Below are positions 34,524-43,303 of a stretch of 64,000 nt of DNA, piece by piece (position 1 is the first letter of the stretch; the number at the start of each line of letters is the position of its first letter). The notes under the pieces were generated by a model. The model was not told where the DNA came from. It did not search any database and saw nothing but the letters and a program-made list of their open reading frames with translations. A program made the position numbers and the translations under genes. Origin of the DNA: Pararhizobium mangrovi (lineage in GTDB: Bacteria; Pseudomonadota; Alphaproteobacteria; Rhizobiales; Rhizobiaceae); the NCBI RefSeq assembly GCF_006516965.1, contig NZ_VHLH01000019.1, positions 1 to 64,000 of the forward strand, written 5' to 3'.

Positions 34524-36062
34524 TCAGTTCCGCAATTTTTCACAATTCCGTCGGCTCAGACCGAAGATGCGTTGGAGATACGTGCTCAACCCCTCACAGG
34601 TCCGCGCCGATGTCATCAGACCGACGTAACCGTCAGGACGGATGACCATCAGTGTATCGTCCTGCGGTGCGTAGTGGCGGAAAGCATGGCCTTCGGTATC
34701 GATCCAGCTCCCGTTCGACGCCGCTCCCTGACGGTCGATCCGAATGTATGCGACATCGCCTCCGTAGCGATCAATCAGGTCCCTGCCCTCGTCGGAGGGA
34801 TCGATTCCGAAGGTCAGAACGCTCGCATGCAGGCCGCGCAGTAAATCGAAGAGCCGTACGGTACCTTCGGCACTCGAAAGGCCCGGCGCATCGGGCGCAC
34901 GATCGCCCGCACGCAGTTTATTCGTCGGTCTTTGCCAATCGATGGAGAGATTGCGGTCCCGATAGTTTACGCCGAGTTGTAGCGTCGTATCCGTCGCCTT
35001 CATTTCTTTCGTGAAGGCCTTCTTCGTCAGTTCGCTCGACAGGCCGAGGACGTTGGCAGCAACGGGAAGGCGCTCCTCGTCGTAGGTGTCGAGAAGACTT
35101 TCGTCAGCACCATCGAGGACGGCAGCCAGTTTCCAGCCGAGATTGACGGCGTCCTGGATGCCGGTGTTCATGCCCTGCCCACCGGCCGGCGAGTGGACAT
35201 GCGCGGCATCGCCGGCGAGAAAGACCCGGCCGATACGCATGTGATCGACCATGCGCACATTGGCCCGCCAGAGCGATAGCCATTCGGCGTCGGAAAGACG
35301 AATGTCGTCGCGGCCGGTCCGAGCCCAAACGAGGTTCTGAAACGCTTCGGTCGAGGGTTCGCGCGTTTCCGTCGCCGGGATTGCTGCCTGGAACTGGAAG
35401 CGATCCGTTCCCGGTAGCGGACAGAGGGCAAGGAATGCCGCCGGGCTCGGCCAAACGTGCCAGCATTCGCGGTCGAGACCCGTCACTTGGACATCGCCGA
35501 CCCACATGCGGATATCCTCATGCGTCTCTCCCAGAAACGGCACGCCAAGACATCTGCGAACCGCGCTCCGGCCGCCATCGCAGCCGACGAGCCACCGCGC
35601 CCGAATGTCCGTGCCACGGCCTTCGATCTCGACACGGGCGATCACGATATCGCCGTCCTGCTCGAAATCGAGGAGTTTCGTCGCATATTCGACTTCACCG
35701 CCGAGTTCGACGAGACGGGCGCGCAGCGACGCCTCGACATGCCATTGCGGCGTAAGAAGCGTGGTCGCGTACGGCGCATCCGGACGATGGTTCGGTCCGG
35801 TGCGGTTTGGAGGCATTACCCCCGGCCCGGCGTCGTGAAAGATCATTGGCAGGTTGAAGCGACCGCCGGCGATGACGGCATCGACGATGCCGAGATCGTC
35901 GAAAACTTCGAGGCTTCGCGGCTGCACGCCCTTCCCGCGCGATCCGCGTACTGGTCCGTCCATCGCCTCGATCAGGCGGTGCGAAACGTTGCGGCGCGCC
36001 AGATCGCAGGCGAGCGTCAGACCCGTCGGGCCAGCACCGACGATAAGGACATCCACTTCCAT
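34524..36062 (-). CDS. FAD-dependent aromatic monooxygenase (class A)
   Basis: The 512-residue protein is a group A flavoprotein hydroxylase (PheA/TfdB/MhpA-like). It has the FAD motif VLIVGAGPTGLTLACDLAR at residues 5-23, the DG motif region VGCDGGRSAVRR near residue 168, and GDAAHVHSPAGGQGMNTGIQ near residue 288. A thioredoxin-like C-terminal domain follows (VLTFGIDPSDEG). It hydroxylates an aromatic compound using NAD(P)H and oxygen. A TetR regulator is divergent, as in antibiotic-modifying monooxygenase systems, so a drug substrate is possible. Confidence 0.9.
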   Translation of the reverse strand: MEVDVLIVGAGPTGLTLACDLARRNVSHRLIEAMDGPVRGSRGKGVQPRSLEVFDDLGIVDAVIAGGRFNLPMIFHDAGPGVMPPNRTGPNHRPDAPYATTLLTPQWHVEASLRARLVELGGEVEYATKLLDFEQDGDIVIARVEIEGRGTDIRARWLVGCDGGRSAVRRCLGVPFLGETHEDIRMWVGDVQVTGLDRECWHVWPSPAAFLALCPLPGTDRFQFQAAIPATETREPSTEAFQNLVWARTGRDDIRLSDAEWLSLWRANVRMVDHMRIGRVFLAGDAAHVHSPAGGQGMNTGIQDAVNLGWKLAAVLDGADESLLDTYDEERLPVAANVLGLSSELTKKAFTKEMKATDTTLQLGVNYRDRNLSIDWQRPTNKLRAGDRAPDAPGLSSAEGTVRLFDLLRGLHASVLTFGIDPSDEGRDLIDRYGGDVAYIRIDRQGAASNGSWIDTEGHAFRHYAPQDDTLMVIRPDGYVGLMTSARTCEGLSTYLQRIFGLSRRNCEKLRN

Positions 36063-36081
36063 GATAAGCAGTCTTCATTTA

Positions 36082-36118
36082 TCTAATGACATTAGAGAAG
36101 TTATCTAACGTCATTAGA
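36082..36118. promoter_or_regulatory. Twin palindromic TetR operators
   Basis: TCTAATGACATTAGA (36082-36096) and TCTAACGTCATTAGA (36104-36118) are 15-base palindromes 22 bases apart. They lie in the 72-base gap between the FAD monooxygenase and TetR genes. The layout parallels tetO1/tetO2 between tetR and tetA. Confidence 0.8.
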
Positions 36119-36134
36119 GAGATCTGCAAGTCCT

Positions 36135-36803
36135 ATGAGCGAAACGTCGAAAGTCGGTCGTGAGCCCGTTGTCCGAGCCGGACTGAAACTTTTGGACAAC
36201 ACCGGTCTCGATCGCCTGACGCTCGGTGCGATCGCCAAGGAGCTTGGCGTACGTGCGCCGACGCTCTACTGGCGTTTTGCCAGCAAGCAGGATCTCGTCG
36301 ACGAGATGGCCACGCAAGTCGTCGCCGACTGGGCGCGCGGCATGCGGACGGATGGAAGCATGGCACGCTGGCGAGACATGGTCCGCGACATGGCGCACGG
36401 TTTGCGTGCGACACTAAAGAGCCACCGCGACGGCGCCCGTCTCGTCTCCGGCACGCATCTTACGCAGCCGGTCATCCTCGAACCTCTCGAGGCGATCCTC
36501 AACGCTTTCACGACAGCCGGCATCGATATCGAGACCGCCACTTTATGCATGACAACGCTCTACGCCTTCGTCATCGGCTTCACGATCGAGGAACAGGCCG
36601 TCGTTCCATCGCCTGGCACCCGCGATCCGCGATACGATCTCGAAAGCAGGCGAGAGCGAGTCGATGCGGAGCGCTTTCCGCTCGCTATGGAAATCGGGCC
36701 GTATCTCCTCGATCGTTTCGACCAGCGCTTCGAGCGTGGCATCGATCTCTTTATTGCGGGGTTCGAGGGGGATGTCGGTCGTAAGACGTCCGGAGTTTCC
36801 TGA
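36135..36803 (+). CDS. TetR-family regulator (TetR_C type)
   Basis: A 222-residue TetR-family regulator with an N-terminal helix-turn-helix (LTLGAIAKELGVRAPTLYWR, residues 30-49). The C-terminal domain resembles that of the TetR/TetR_C group that binds tetracycline-like or aromatic drugs. It begins 17 bases after the second operator. It probably represses itself and the FAD monooxygenase. Confidence 0.9.
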   Translation: MSETSKVGREPVVRAGLKLLDNTGLDRLTLGAIAKELGVRAPTLYWRFASKQDLVDEMATQVVADWARGMRTDGSMARWRDMVRDMAHGLRATLKSHRDGARLVSGTHLTQPVILEPLEAILNAFTTAGIDIETATLCMTTLYAFVIGFTIEEQAVVPSPGTRDPRYDLESRRERVDAERFPLAMEIGPYLLDRFDQRFERGIDLFIAGFEGDVGRKTSGVS

Positions 36804-36869
36804 TTCCATCGAAAGGATGATTGGCGAGGCGGTGGCCGTCGATCCGACAATCGCCTCGCAGCCCATCGC

Positions 36870-37625
36870 TCAGTTCGGGTTCATCGCCGCGAAGGTCTCC
36901 TCATAGCGACCGTCGCGCTCGGCGAACCGACGGGCCCTGTCGCGTTCGACAAGAATCTCGCCGGCGGGATGTGCCTGTCGCTCCAGAATGTCGATCACCT
37001 CCGCGACATAGACATCGAGCGCCATCGCCCGCTCGTCCGACGCCTGCCCTGTTCCGGTCAGCTCGGTGCGCACATAGGGCGGAGCCAGTTCCAAAACCTC
37101 GACCGGCACATGGCGAAGCTGATGGCGCAGCGACTGTAACCACGAATGAAGGAACGCCTTGCTCGCGCAATAGGTCGGGAAATCCGCTCGCGGGATGAAG
37201 GCAAGGTTGGAGCTCGTCGCAAGGAAAGTCGCGTCCCGGCGCTGGCGAAGAAGCGGCAGGAACGCCGTTGCCGTGCGGATCACGCCGAGGATGTTGGTAT
37301 CGACGATCGCCTGTGCGTCGGATGCATTCCAGTCTTGCGCGCTCATGTCCTCGGTGCGCGAGATGCCGGCATTTGCAAGGACGATGTTGAGGTCCGGAAA
37401 GCGCTCGCCGACATCCCGCGCGCAGGCTGCGACCGCTTCGCCATCGCCGATATCAAGGATGATGCCGGTGATGGCGGGGCGATCGGCGGTGATCGCCTCG
37501 AGATGAGACGTCCGCCGGCCGGTGACGACGACCGTGTTGCCGCGATCGTGGAACGCTTCGGCAAGCGCGCGGCCGATGCCGCTGGTGGCGCCGGTGACGA
37601 GAATTGTATTGCCGGTCATGTTCAT
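36870..37625 (-). CDS. Short-chain dehydrogenase, DltE-like
   Basis: A 251-residue classical SDR with TGATSGIGRALAEAF (cofactor), LANAG, and the active-site YCASK. It resembles DltE-type oxidoreductases of uncertain substrate. AAAGGAGA six bases upstream fixes the ATG at 37625; a frame extension to 37766 is unlikely. The AraC regulator at 37960 lies upstream on the same strand and may control it. The gap 37626-37959 has no gene. Confidence 0.88.
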   Translation of the reverse strand: MNMTGNTILVTGATSGIGRALAEAFHDRGNTVVVTGRRTSHLEAITADRPAITGIILDIGDGEAVAACARDVGERFPDLNIVLANAGISRTEDMSAQDWNASDAQAIVDTNILGVIRTATAFLPLLRQRRDATFLATSSNLAFIPRADFPTYCASKAFLHSWLQSLRHQLRHVPVEVLELAPPYVRTELTGTGQASDERAMALDVYVAEVIDILERQAHPAGEILVERDRARRFAERDGRYEETFAAMNPN

Positions 37626-37959
37626 GAAGGGTCTCCTTTCCTTCGCAAGGGTCATGGAAAGGAAAGGCGAACGACCGCTTGGCAACCGTCCCGCATGCCG
37701 CTGCCGGACGGTCCGAAACCCGTGCTCTACACGCATTGCCTCGGGATACGACTGGCGCACGATCATGATCGGGAAACTGGCCCACCATCATCGCCTTTCC
37801 GATCGAGATCTTCCAGCCGGAAACCTCTCGAAGAAGGACGCGTTGGATGACGGTAACGCCTACGGCCGACGGTGAACGCCAGCGCAGAGACTGCTAAGTC
37901 CGCTTTGCCTACCTGTCAAGCAATCGTGCATCATGCGGCCGACAGGCTTCTCCGACCGG

Positions 37960-38754
37960 TCAGTCGTCCACCCGATCCGGCTGCAAGCGTGCATAGCGCG
38001 CCGGCGTTTGCCCGGTCACGCGCCGGAACATGGCGATGAAGGCGCCGACATTACTGTAGCCAAGATCGATCGCGATGGTAGTCACGGATTGCCCGTCGGC
38101 CAGGCGTTCGATCGTATGAATGCATAGGGCCCGCTGACGCCAGCGCGTCAGGTTCATACCGGTCTCGGCCATGAACCGCCGCGCCAGCGTGCGTGGCGAC
38201 ATTCCGGCGAGCCTGCTCCAGTCCGCGATGGTGCGCTCGTCGGTCGGATCGGCCAGCAGACGGTCGACGATGGACCGTAGGCGCGGATCCGTGGGCAGAA
38301 CAAGGCTTAGCGGAATGGCAGCAAGACTGGCGATCTCGTCGAGAATTACGGCGGCGATACGGCGCTCGTGCGTGGCCTGCGGCGGATGGTTCCAGGACGC
38401 TGCGCGATGAACCGCTTCGCGCAACAGCCGGCTCGTCCTGAGCGTCGCCGGGTGGTCGCGAAGTCCGGCGCAGGCCCCTTCCCCGACATAGACGCTCCAT
38501 CCAGCAAAGGTGCCGTGAGAGCGCATGGCATGTTCGGTGCGCGGCGGCATCCAGATTGCGTGCGTCGCCGGCACGACCCACGCACCGGTCAACGTGCGGA
38601 TCGAAAGCAACCCGGAAAGACTGCCGATCAACTGTCCCGTGGCATGCTGGTGGATGGCCGTGTCACGCACCGTCGTCTCGCGCCGCTCAACGGCAAAGAG
38701 ATCGTCATCGCCGATGTTATCGGCGCGATTGGGCTCAATCAGAGGTGTCGACAT
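37960..38754 (-). CDS. AraC-family transcriptional regulator
   Basis: A 264-residue AraC/XylS regulator with an N-terminal cupin-like sensing region (HQHATGQLIGSLSGLL) and two C-terminal helix-turn-helix motifs (IADWSRLAGMSPRTLARRF, then VTTIAIDLGYSNVGAFIAMF). It resembles regulators controlling nearby SDR or transporter genes. It is divergent from the small protein at 38855 and upstream of the SDR gene, either of which may be its target. Confidence 0.9.
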   Translation of the reverse strand: MSTPLIEPNRADNIGDDDLFAVERRETTVRDTAIHQHATGQLIGSLSGLLSIRTLTGAWVVPATHAIWMPPRTEHAMRSHGTFAGWSVYVGEGACAGLRDHPATLRTSRLLREAVHRAASWNHPPQATHERRIAAVILDEIASLAAIPLSLVLPTDPRLRSIVDRLLADPTDERTIADWSRLAGMSPRTLARRFMAETGMNLTRWRQRALCIHTIERLADGQSVTTIAIDLGYSNVGAFIAMFRRVTGQTPARYARLQPDRVDD

Positions 38755-38854
38755 GACCGTTTTGCGCTATCGATTGGCAGAAACCGGGCGGTTTCGCCAT
38801 TCAATGCGGTTTACTTTGTGTCGCGTCAACCAGCACAAACACATTGAGCAGATC

Positions 38855-39136
38855 ATGATGACCGACAAACAAGCGCCCCAGCGCCCCGAAGACGTCCTGC
38901 CCGACGGCATCGACCGGATCAAGATCGACGGCGTCGCCATACGAAAGGGAACGGTAGCCGCCTTCGTACGCAACGCCATTGAGTGGCGTAATCCTGCGAC
39001 GGACGGCGCACATAGGCAGACGCTCGAGCGCGAGATGACCGAAGCGATGCCGGCCCTTCGCGCGCTCGGCCTGTTCGAGGTCTTCGACTTGCGCGATCAG
39101 CACCTTAATACCGCTCTCGACGGATGCAAAGAATGA
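38855..39136 (+). CDS. Small protein of unknown function
   Basis: A 93-residue soluble protein, starting MMTDKQAPQRPEDVLPDGID and rich in charged residues. The divergent AraC regulator and good codon use suggest it is real. No known domain is recognised. A stem-loop (GCCACGGG / CCCGTGGC, 39161-39187) follows and may end its transcript, though it lacks a T-tract. Confidence 0.6.
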   Translation: MMTDKQAPQRPEDVLPDGIDRIKIDGVAIRKGTVAAFVRNAIEWRNPATDGAHRQTLEREMTEAMPALRALGLFEVFDLRDQHLNTALDGCKE

Positions 39137-39360
39137 TTGGAACGGAACGCCGCATCAAACGCCACGGGATCGGTTCGACCCCGTGGCAAGGCGGAAGATC
39201 CATCCCTCCAGCGAAGTTGGTTCCTCAATGAGTTTCCTTCGTCGCTCGCAGGCATGCGGGCGCCCTGATCGATGTCGACGGTCACGGCTCCAGCTCCGTA
39301 ATGTTGAACGGTCCGCCATTGTCCGCGGCATGCGCGACAGCTTCGTTCCCGTGTTTGCCC

Positions 39361-39483
39361 ACCGAACGGCTCTTCGAGGCTTTCTCGCAGCGATACGAAC
39401 GAGGTTCGACCATCGTCACCTCGAACCTGCCCTTTGACGAATGGACAGGCGTCTTCGGAAACGAACGGCTCACCGGCGCGCTG
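39361..39483 (+). pseudogene. IS21-type IstB helper fragment
   Basis: About 40 codons match the C-terminal half of IstB ATPases: TERLFEAFSQRYERGSTIV, TSNLPFDEWTGVFGNERLT and GALLE. The Walker motifs and the very C-terminus are missing. The segment is joined directly to a LysR remnant. It is the trace of a lost IS21-family element. Confidence 0.75.
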
Positions 39484-39491
39484 CTTGAACG

Positions 39492-40107
39492 TTCACGATC
39501 CGCGCCGACGAGGGGTTCGTAGCGTTGTTCGCTCCCGCTCTCGTTGCCGGCATCGTCAGTGCAGCACCCGGCGTTCGCCTTCGCTTCGCTCCCAAGCCGG
39601 ACAAGGAAGCCACGCCGCTGAGGGACGGCGCCGTCGATCTGGATGTCGGAACGGTCGGGGCGTCCGCGCCGGAGGTCCGCCGCCAGCTGGTCTTTCGCGA
39701 GGGCTTCGTCGGTGCTGTTCGCCTGCACCACCCTCGTCTGAAGGGTTCGATCACGCCGCAGCGCTACGCTGGCTGCGGTCACGTCGTCGCGTCGCGCCGG
39801 GGCGCTTAAAAAAAGGCCCGTCGACGACGCGCTCGATGAGCTTGGCCTCCGGCGAGAGGTTGTCGCCATCGTGCCGCGCTTCCTCGATGCGCTGAACATC
39901 GCACGTGCATCGGACCTGGTCGCGCTCATACCGCGCTCCTGCCTGTGCGCCGCAAGAGTGGAGGCGCAGGGGCTGCAAAGGTTCGATTTGCCTGTGCCGA
40001 CGCCGGAACTGGCCATCAGTGCCATGTCGCACGAGCGCCTCGATGCCGATCCGGGCCATCGTTGGCTTCGGCAAAAGCTCATGACGATCTGCCGAGCGGA
40101 GACCTAG
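39492..40107 (+). pseudogene. LysR effector-domain fragment with frameshift
   Basis: Without a DNA-binding part, the frame starts in the LysR substrate domain (FTIRADEGFVALFAPALVAG) right after the IstB fragment. It runs to a stop at 39807-39809 beside a run of seven A residues. In the next frame it continues (LDELGLRREVVAIVPRFLDAL) to TAG at 40105-40107. A one-base loss near 39800 explains the shift. The TAG is part of the CTAG target of the IS just downstream. Confidence 0.75.
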
Positions 40108-40940
40108 GTTCTGGACCCATAAAGGAGCTACCCGAGACGCACGTTTTCTGATTCGGATTCCGTGAAGGAGTTTGCGATGATGGAAGACGCATTCTGGCTG
40201 ACCGAAGAACAGTTCGCCGAGCTTGCTCCCCTCTTGCCGAACGATACGCGCGGCGTTGCCCGGGTCGACGACAGACGCGTGATCAGCGGCATCGTCCATG
40301 TCCTGAAGAGCGGCTGCCGCTGGAAGGACGCGCCGGCCTGCTACGGTCCGCGCAAGACGCTCTACAACCGCTTCGTGCGCTGGGCGGCGAAAGGCGTGTG
40401 GGACGATGTCTTCCTGCGGCTTGCCGAAAGCGGCGGTCCGCCGGCGGCTTTGATGATCGACGCGACGATCGTCAAGGCGCATCTCTCGGCCGCGGGCGGA
40501 AAAGGGGGGCGCACCGTCAGGCCATCGGCCGCTCGCGTTGCGGACGGAGCACCAAGATCCACCTTGCCGTCGACGAAAAAGGCCGGCCGCGCCGGCTGAT
40601 CGTCAAGCCGGGCCATCAGGGCGACGCGCCGGTCGCAGGCGATCTCGTGAGCGGGTTCACGCCGGTGCTCTGCCTGGCCGACACGGCGTATGACAGCAAC
40701 GCTTTTCGCGCCACCCTGATCGCCAACGGCACGAAGCCGGTGATCCCGAACAACCCAACCCGAAAGCACCATCACCCGTTCGATCGCCCCGCGTACCGCC
40801 TGCGCAACGTCGTCGAACGTACGATCTGCCGCCTCAAGGACTGGCGACGCATCGCCACGCGCTACGACAAACTCGCGCGCAACTTCCATGCAGCCGTTAT
40901 CATCGCCAGCATCGTCAGTTACTGGTTATGAGTCTTGAGC
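40108..40940 (+). mobile_element. IS5 family element, IS427 group (complete)
   Basis: An 833-base insertion sequence with imperfect 15-base terminal repeats: left GTTCTGGACCCATAA, right end complementary to GCTCAAGACTCATAA. It is flanked by the target duplication CTAG (40104-40107 and 40941-40944). It holds one transposase gene read through a frameshift. Size, ends, CTAG target and frameshift all fit the IS427 group. The intact ends and duplication suggest a recent insertion. Confidence 0.88.
40177..40931 (+). CDS. IS427-type transposase (OrfA/OrfB, -1 frameshift)
   Basis: This DDE transposase is encoded in two frames. OrfA starts at 40177 (MMEDAFWLTEEQFAELAPLL) after a GAAGGAG site and has the first catalytic Asp in LMIDATIVKAH. 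The -1 shift occurs in the AAAGGGGGG run at 40501-40509. OrfB then reads GAHRQAIGRSRCGRSTKIH, LADTAYDSNAF and ends in the DDE-type C-terminus (NVVERTICRLKDWRRIATRY) at 40931. Without the shift, OrfA stops at 40599. The total product is about 250 residues, typical of the group. Confidence 0.9.
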
Positions 40941-40944
40941 CTAG

Positions 40945-41258
40945 GGCGTAACGCCAATCCCCAAACCAGGATCGTTTGCGGGAAAGCTCGCTTCGATGGG
41001 GAACGGCAGCTTACGGCCGACCTAGCCCAGAAGCGGACCGAAAGCTTACCACCCCAACATCTTCGTTCCGGTCTCGGTCGCGATGAGCCGAAAGAACACT
41101 ATCGGCTTTCAGGACCAGAAGGTGGGAAGTTGTTTCGGCTTCCGACGCGTTTCGGAAGCTTCTTGGAGATCGGCGGTGCGTTCGACCGAAGACCGTCACG
41201 ACTGCGTCCACGATCGAACCTCGCTGCTCGATCGTTCCTGCGCCATTTCAGGTCCGCC
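40945..41258. other. Intergenic stretch between IS427 and bla
   Basis: These 314 bases contain no frame with family likeness on either strand. The CTAG duplication of the IS element marks the left edge and the beta-lactamase stop the right edge. Confidence 0.5.
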
Positions 41259-42140
41259 TCATTCCCGGATCACCTCCATCGCCGCGGTCCCGATCGTCTT
41301 GAGCGCGTCGTTGCGCGTCTCGAAACCGGCATCCGTGTCGGAGATGAAGATCGTAACGATCCAGGGCGCACGCCCCTTCGGGACGACAACCGCGAAGATG
41401 TTGCGGTTATGGTCGCCGCTGCCGGACTTGTCGTAGATCCGCCAGTCCTTCGGCGCGTCGGCGCGCAGGAGATCGCCTGTAACGCCGCCATGGCTCATCC
41501 ATTCGGCCAGTTGATCGCGCGAGGCCGGCGACAAGGCGTTGCCGAGAAGCAGCTTGCGCAAGGTTTGGGCCATAGCCGACGGAGTTGTCGTGTCGCGCGG
41601 ATCGCCGGGTTCGAAAGTGTTCAGTTCGGGCTCGTGGCGATCCGACCGACTGACCCCATCACCGATGCTGCGGAAAAAGCGCGTGACAGCCTGCGGCCCG
41701 CCGAGGCGATCAGTCAGGATGTTCGCCGCTGTGTTGTCGCTCAGGTCGAGAGCGGCGAGACAGAGGTTTGCGATCGTCATGCGACCGCCGACATGCGTTT
41801 TCGTGACCGGTGCGTAGGACAGAAGATCGGCCTTCCGAACCGGCAGGGTGTCGGAAAGGGGGAGCTTGCCAGCGTCTCGCCGGGCGAGAACGGCGCCGCA
41901 GATCGCCACCTTCACCGTGCTGTTCATCAGGAAGCGTTCGTCGCTCCGGTTCGACCAGGCAAGGTCCGAGCCGGTGTCGGACAGGGTGACGCCGACGCGC
42001 GCGCCAAGCTGTCGTTCGACCTGCGCAACCGCGTCGGAAAGAGCGTCGAACCGAGTCTTCGCCGACGCTCCGGACACGATCGAGCAGGTGACTATCAAAA
42101 CAGGCGCGAGGCGGGACAGGACGAAACAGGCAGGTCGCAT
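41259..42140 (-). CDS. bla: Class A beta-lactamase
   Basis: The 293-residue protein is a class A serine beta-lactamase with a Sec signal peptide (residues 1-27, ending SGASA). The motif set is complete: STVK (active serine), SDN, EPELN (Glu166 type) and KSG in place of the usual KTG. It hydrolyses beta-lactams in the periplasm; spectrum cannot be told. The ATG at 42140 gives a clean signal peptide; the frame is open to 42191. No divergent ampR-like LysR gene adjoins it. Confidence 0.93.
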   Translation of the reverse strand: MRPACFVLSRLAPVLIVTCSIVSGASAKTRFDALSDAVAQVERQLGARVGVTLSDTGSDLAWSNRSDERFLMNSTVKVAICGAVLARRDAGKLPLSDTLPVRKADLLSYAPVTKTHVGGRMTIANLCLAALDLSDNTAANILTDRLGGPQAVTRFFRSIGDGVSRSDRHEPELNTFEPGDPRDTTTPSAMAQTLRKLLLGNALSPASRDQLAEWMSHGGVTGDLLRADAPKDWRIYDKSGSGDHNRNIFAVVVPKGRAPWIVTIFISDTDAGFETRNDALKTIGTAAMEVIRE

Positions 42141-42505
42141 GGAACATTCCTCGAAATTTTCGGAAGGACGGAACCGCCGGGGCGCCATCAAGTGAATTCA
42201 CGTCGCCTCTGTTATTTCGCTCGTTCTCGGTCAAACGACAAGTTGTGAATATGCGGCGTCGCGAGACCCCACCGTAGTTTAAAAAACAATGGTTTTATTG
42301 CGCCGATCAGCGTTGGTACCTCACGCCGATCACCACTAAGCATCCTGTCGCTGATCCGGCGCTCGGTACCAGGTCAACGCCGGCTTTTTTCGCAAACTCG
42401 TTTTCGCCGTAGGCGTATCACCTGCCGGGTCAACGTTCATTGCAAATCAAAAGAGATACAAATTCCGTCTCCAAATTGGTTGACTCTCCATAACCTCTAC
42501 GACTA

Positions 42506-42520
42506 AGTGGTCTTACCACT
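42506..42520. promoter_or_regulatory. Operator for the FadR/FCD regulator
   Basis: AGTGGT-CTT-ACCACT is an inverted repeat with 6-base arms, 18 bases before the FCD regulator start. The core TGGTNNNACCA matches operators bound by FadR/FCD-type GntR proteins. The rest of the gap 42141-42505 has no gene. Confidence 0.65.
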
Positions 42521-42538
42521 CATGACCACCGAGCCGAC

Positions 42539-43270
42539 ATGCTAGCCGAAGCCGACGATCTTACTGGTGCCGATCGTGTTTTCGCTTTCTTCCGTCAGCG
42601 TCTGCTCGATGGAACGATCAAGCCCGGCGACAAGCTGCTCAGTGAACGCGAACTCGCCCTGCAACTCGGCGTATCTCGTCCCGTGCTTCGCGAAGCCTTG
42701 CGCTCGTTGGCGATGCTTGGGTTTCTCGACATCCGCCACGGCCGCGGCGCCTTCGTCCGGCTGGCGGATGTCTCCGTTCTTTCGGATTTCTTCACGTTCT
42801 GCCTGGCTCAACAACCCGATATTCTCGATGACGTCATGCAGGCGCGCGTGGCGATCGAATGTCAGGCGATCCGGCTCGCCTGCGAACGAGCGACGGACAG
42901 CGACCTGAAACGCATCGGATCGACGCTTGCGCGTCTCATGGAGACACTTGCAGAGCCGAAGCTTGGCGCAGACGCCGATTTCGCTTTCCACGAGGCGATC
43001 GTCCTGGCCGGCCACAGCCAATCCCTTCTCACGCTCTATCGCGCGATCGAGAACTTGCTCAAGCGCAGTCATATCCAGCGGCGTGAGCTTACCGTCTCGA
43101 TACCGGGCATCACGGACTATCTCGTCGAGGCGCACCGGGAGGTTTTTCTTCTGATCGTGGCGCGAAAGGCCGACGAGGCCGAAACCAAATTACGCGAGCA
43201 CTTCGCGATCGGCGACGAATTCCGCCGAAAGAGCCTGATCGCCGCCTGGGCGAAGACGGGAGCAGAGTAG
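42539..43270 (+). CDS. GntR-family (FadR/FCD) regulator of the TRAP operon
   Basis: A 243-residue GntR-type regulator with a winged helix (LLSERELALQLGVSRPVLRE, residues 33-52). The C-terminal FCD domain has the metal-binding Asp/His positions (ADFAFHEAI, EAHREVF). FCD regulators sense sugar acids and similar carboxylates. It stands 33 bases upstream of dctP on the same strand and probably represses itself and the operon through the site at 42506. Confidence 0.92.
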   Translation: MLAEADDLTGADRVFAFFRQRLLDGTIKPGDKLLSERELALQLGVSRPVLREALRSLAMLGFLDIRHGRGAFVRLADVSVLSDFFTFCLAQQPDILDDVMQARVAIECQAIRLACERATDSDLKRIGSTLARLMETLAEPKLGADADFAFHEAIVLAGHSQSLLTLYRAIENLLKRSHIQRRELTVSIPGITDYLVEAHREVFLLIVARKADEAETKLREHFAIGDEFRRKSLIAAWAKTGAE

Positions 43271-43303
43271 GAACACCGTTCAGTACTAGGGAGAGGAAAA
43301 CTC

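Noticed and set aside
39161-39187. Stem-loop GCCACGGG/CCCGTGGC as a terminator
   Set aside because: It has no T-tract on either side, so it is only mentioned with the preceding gene.
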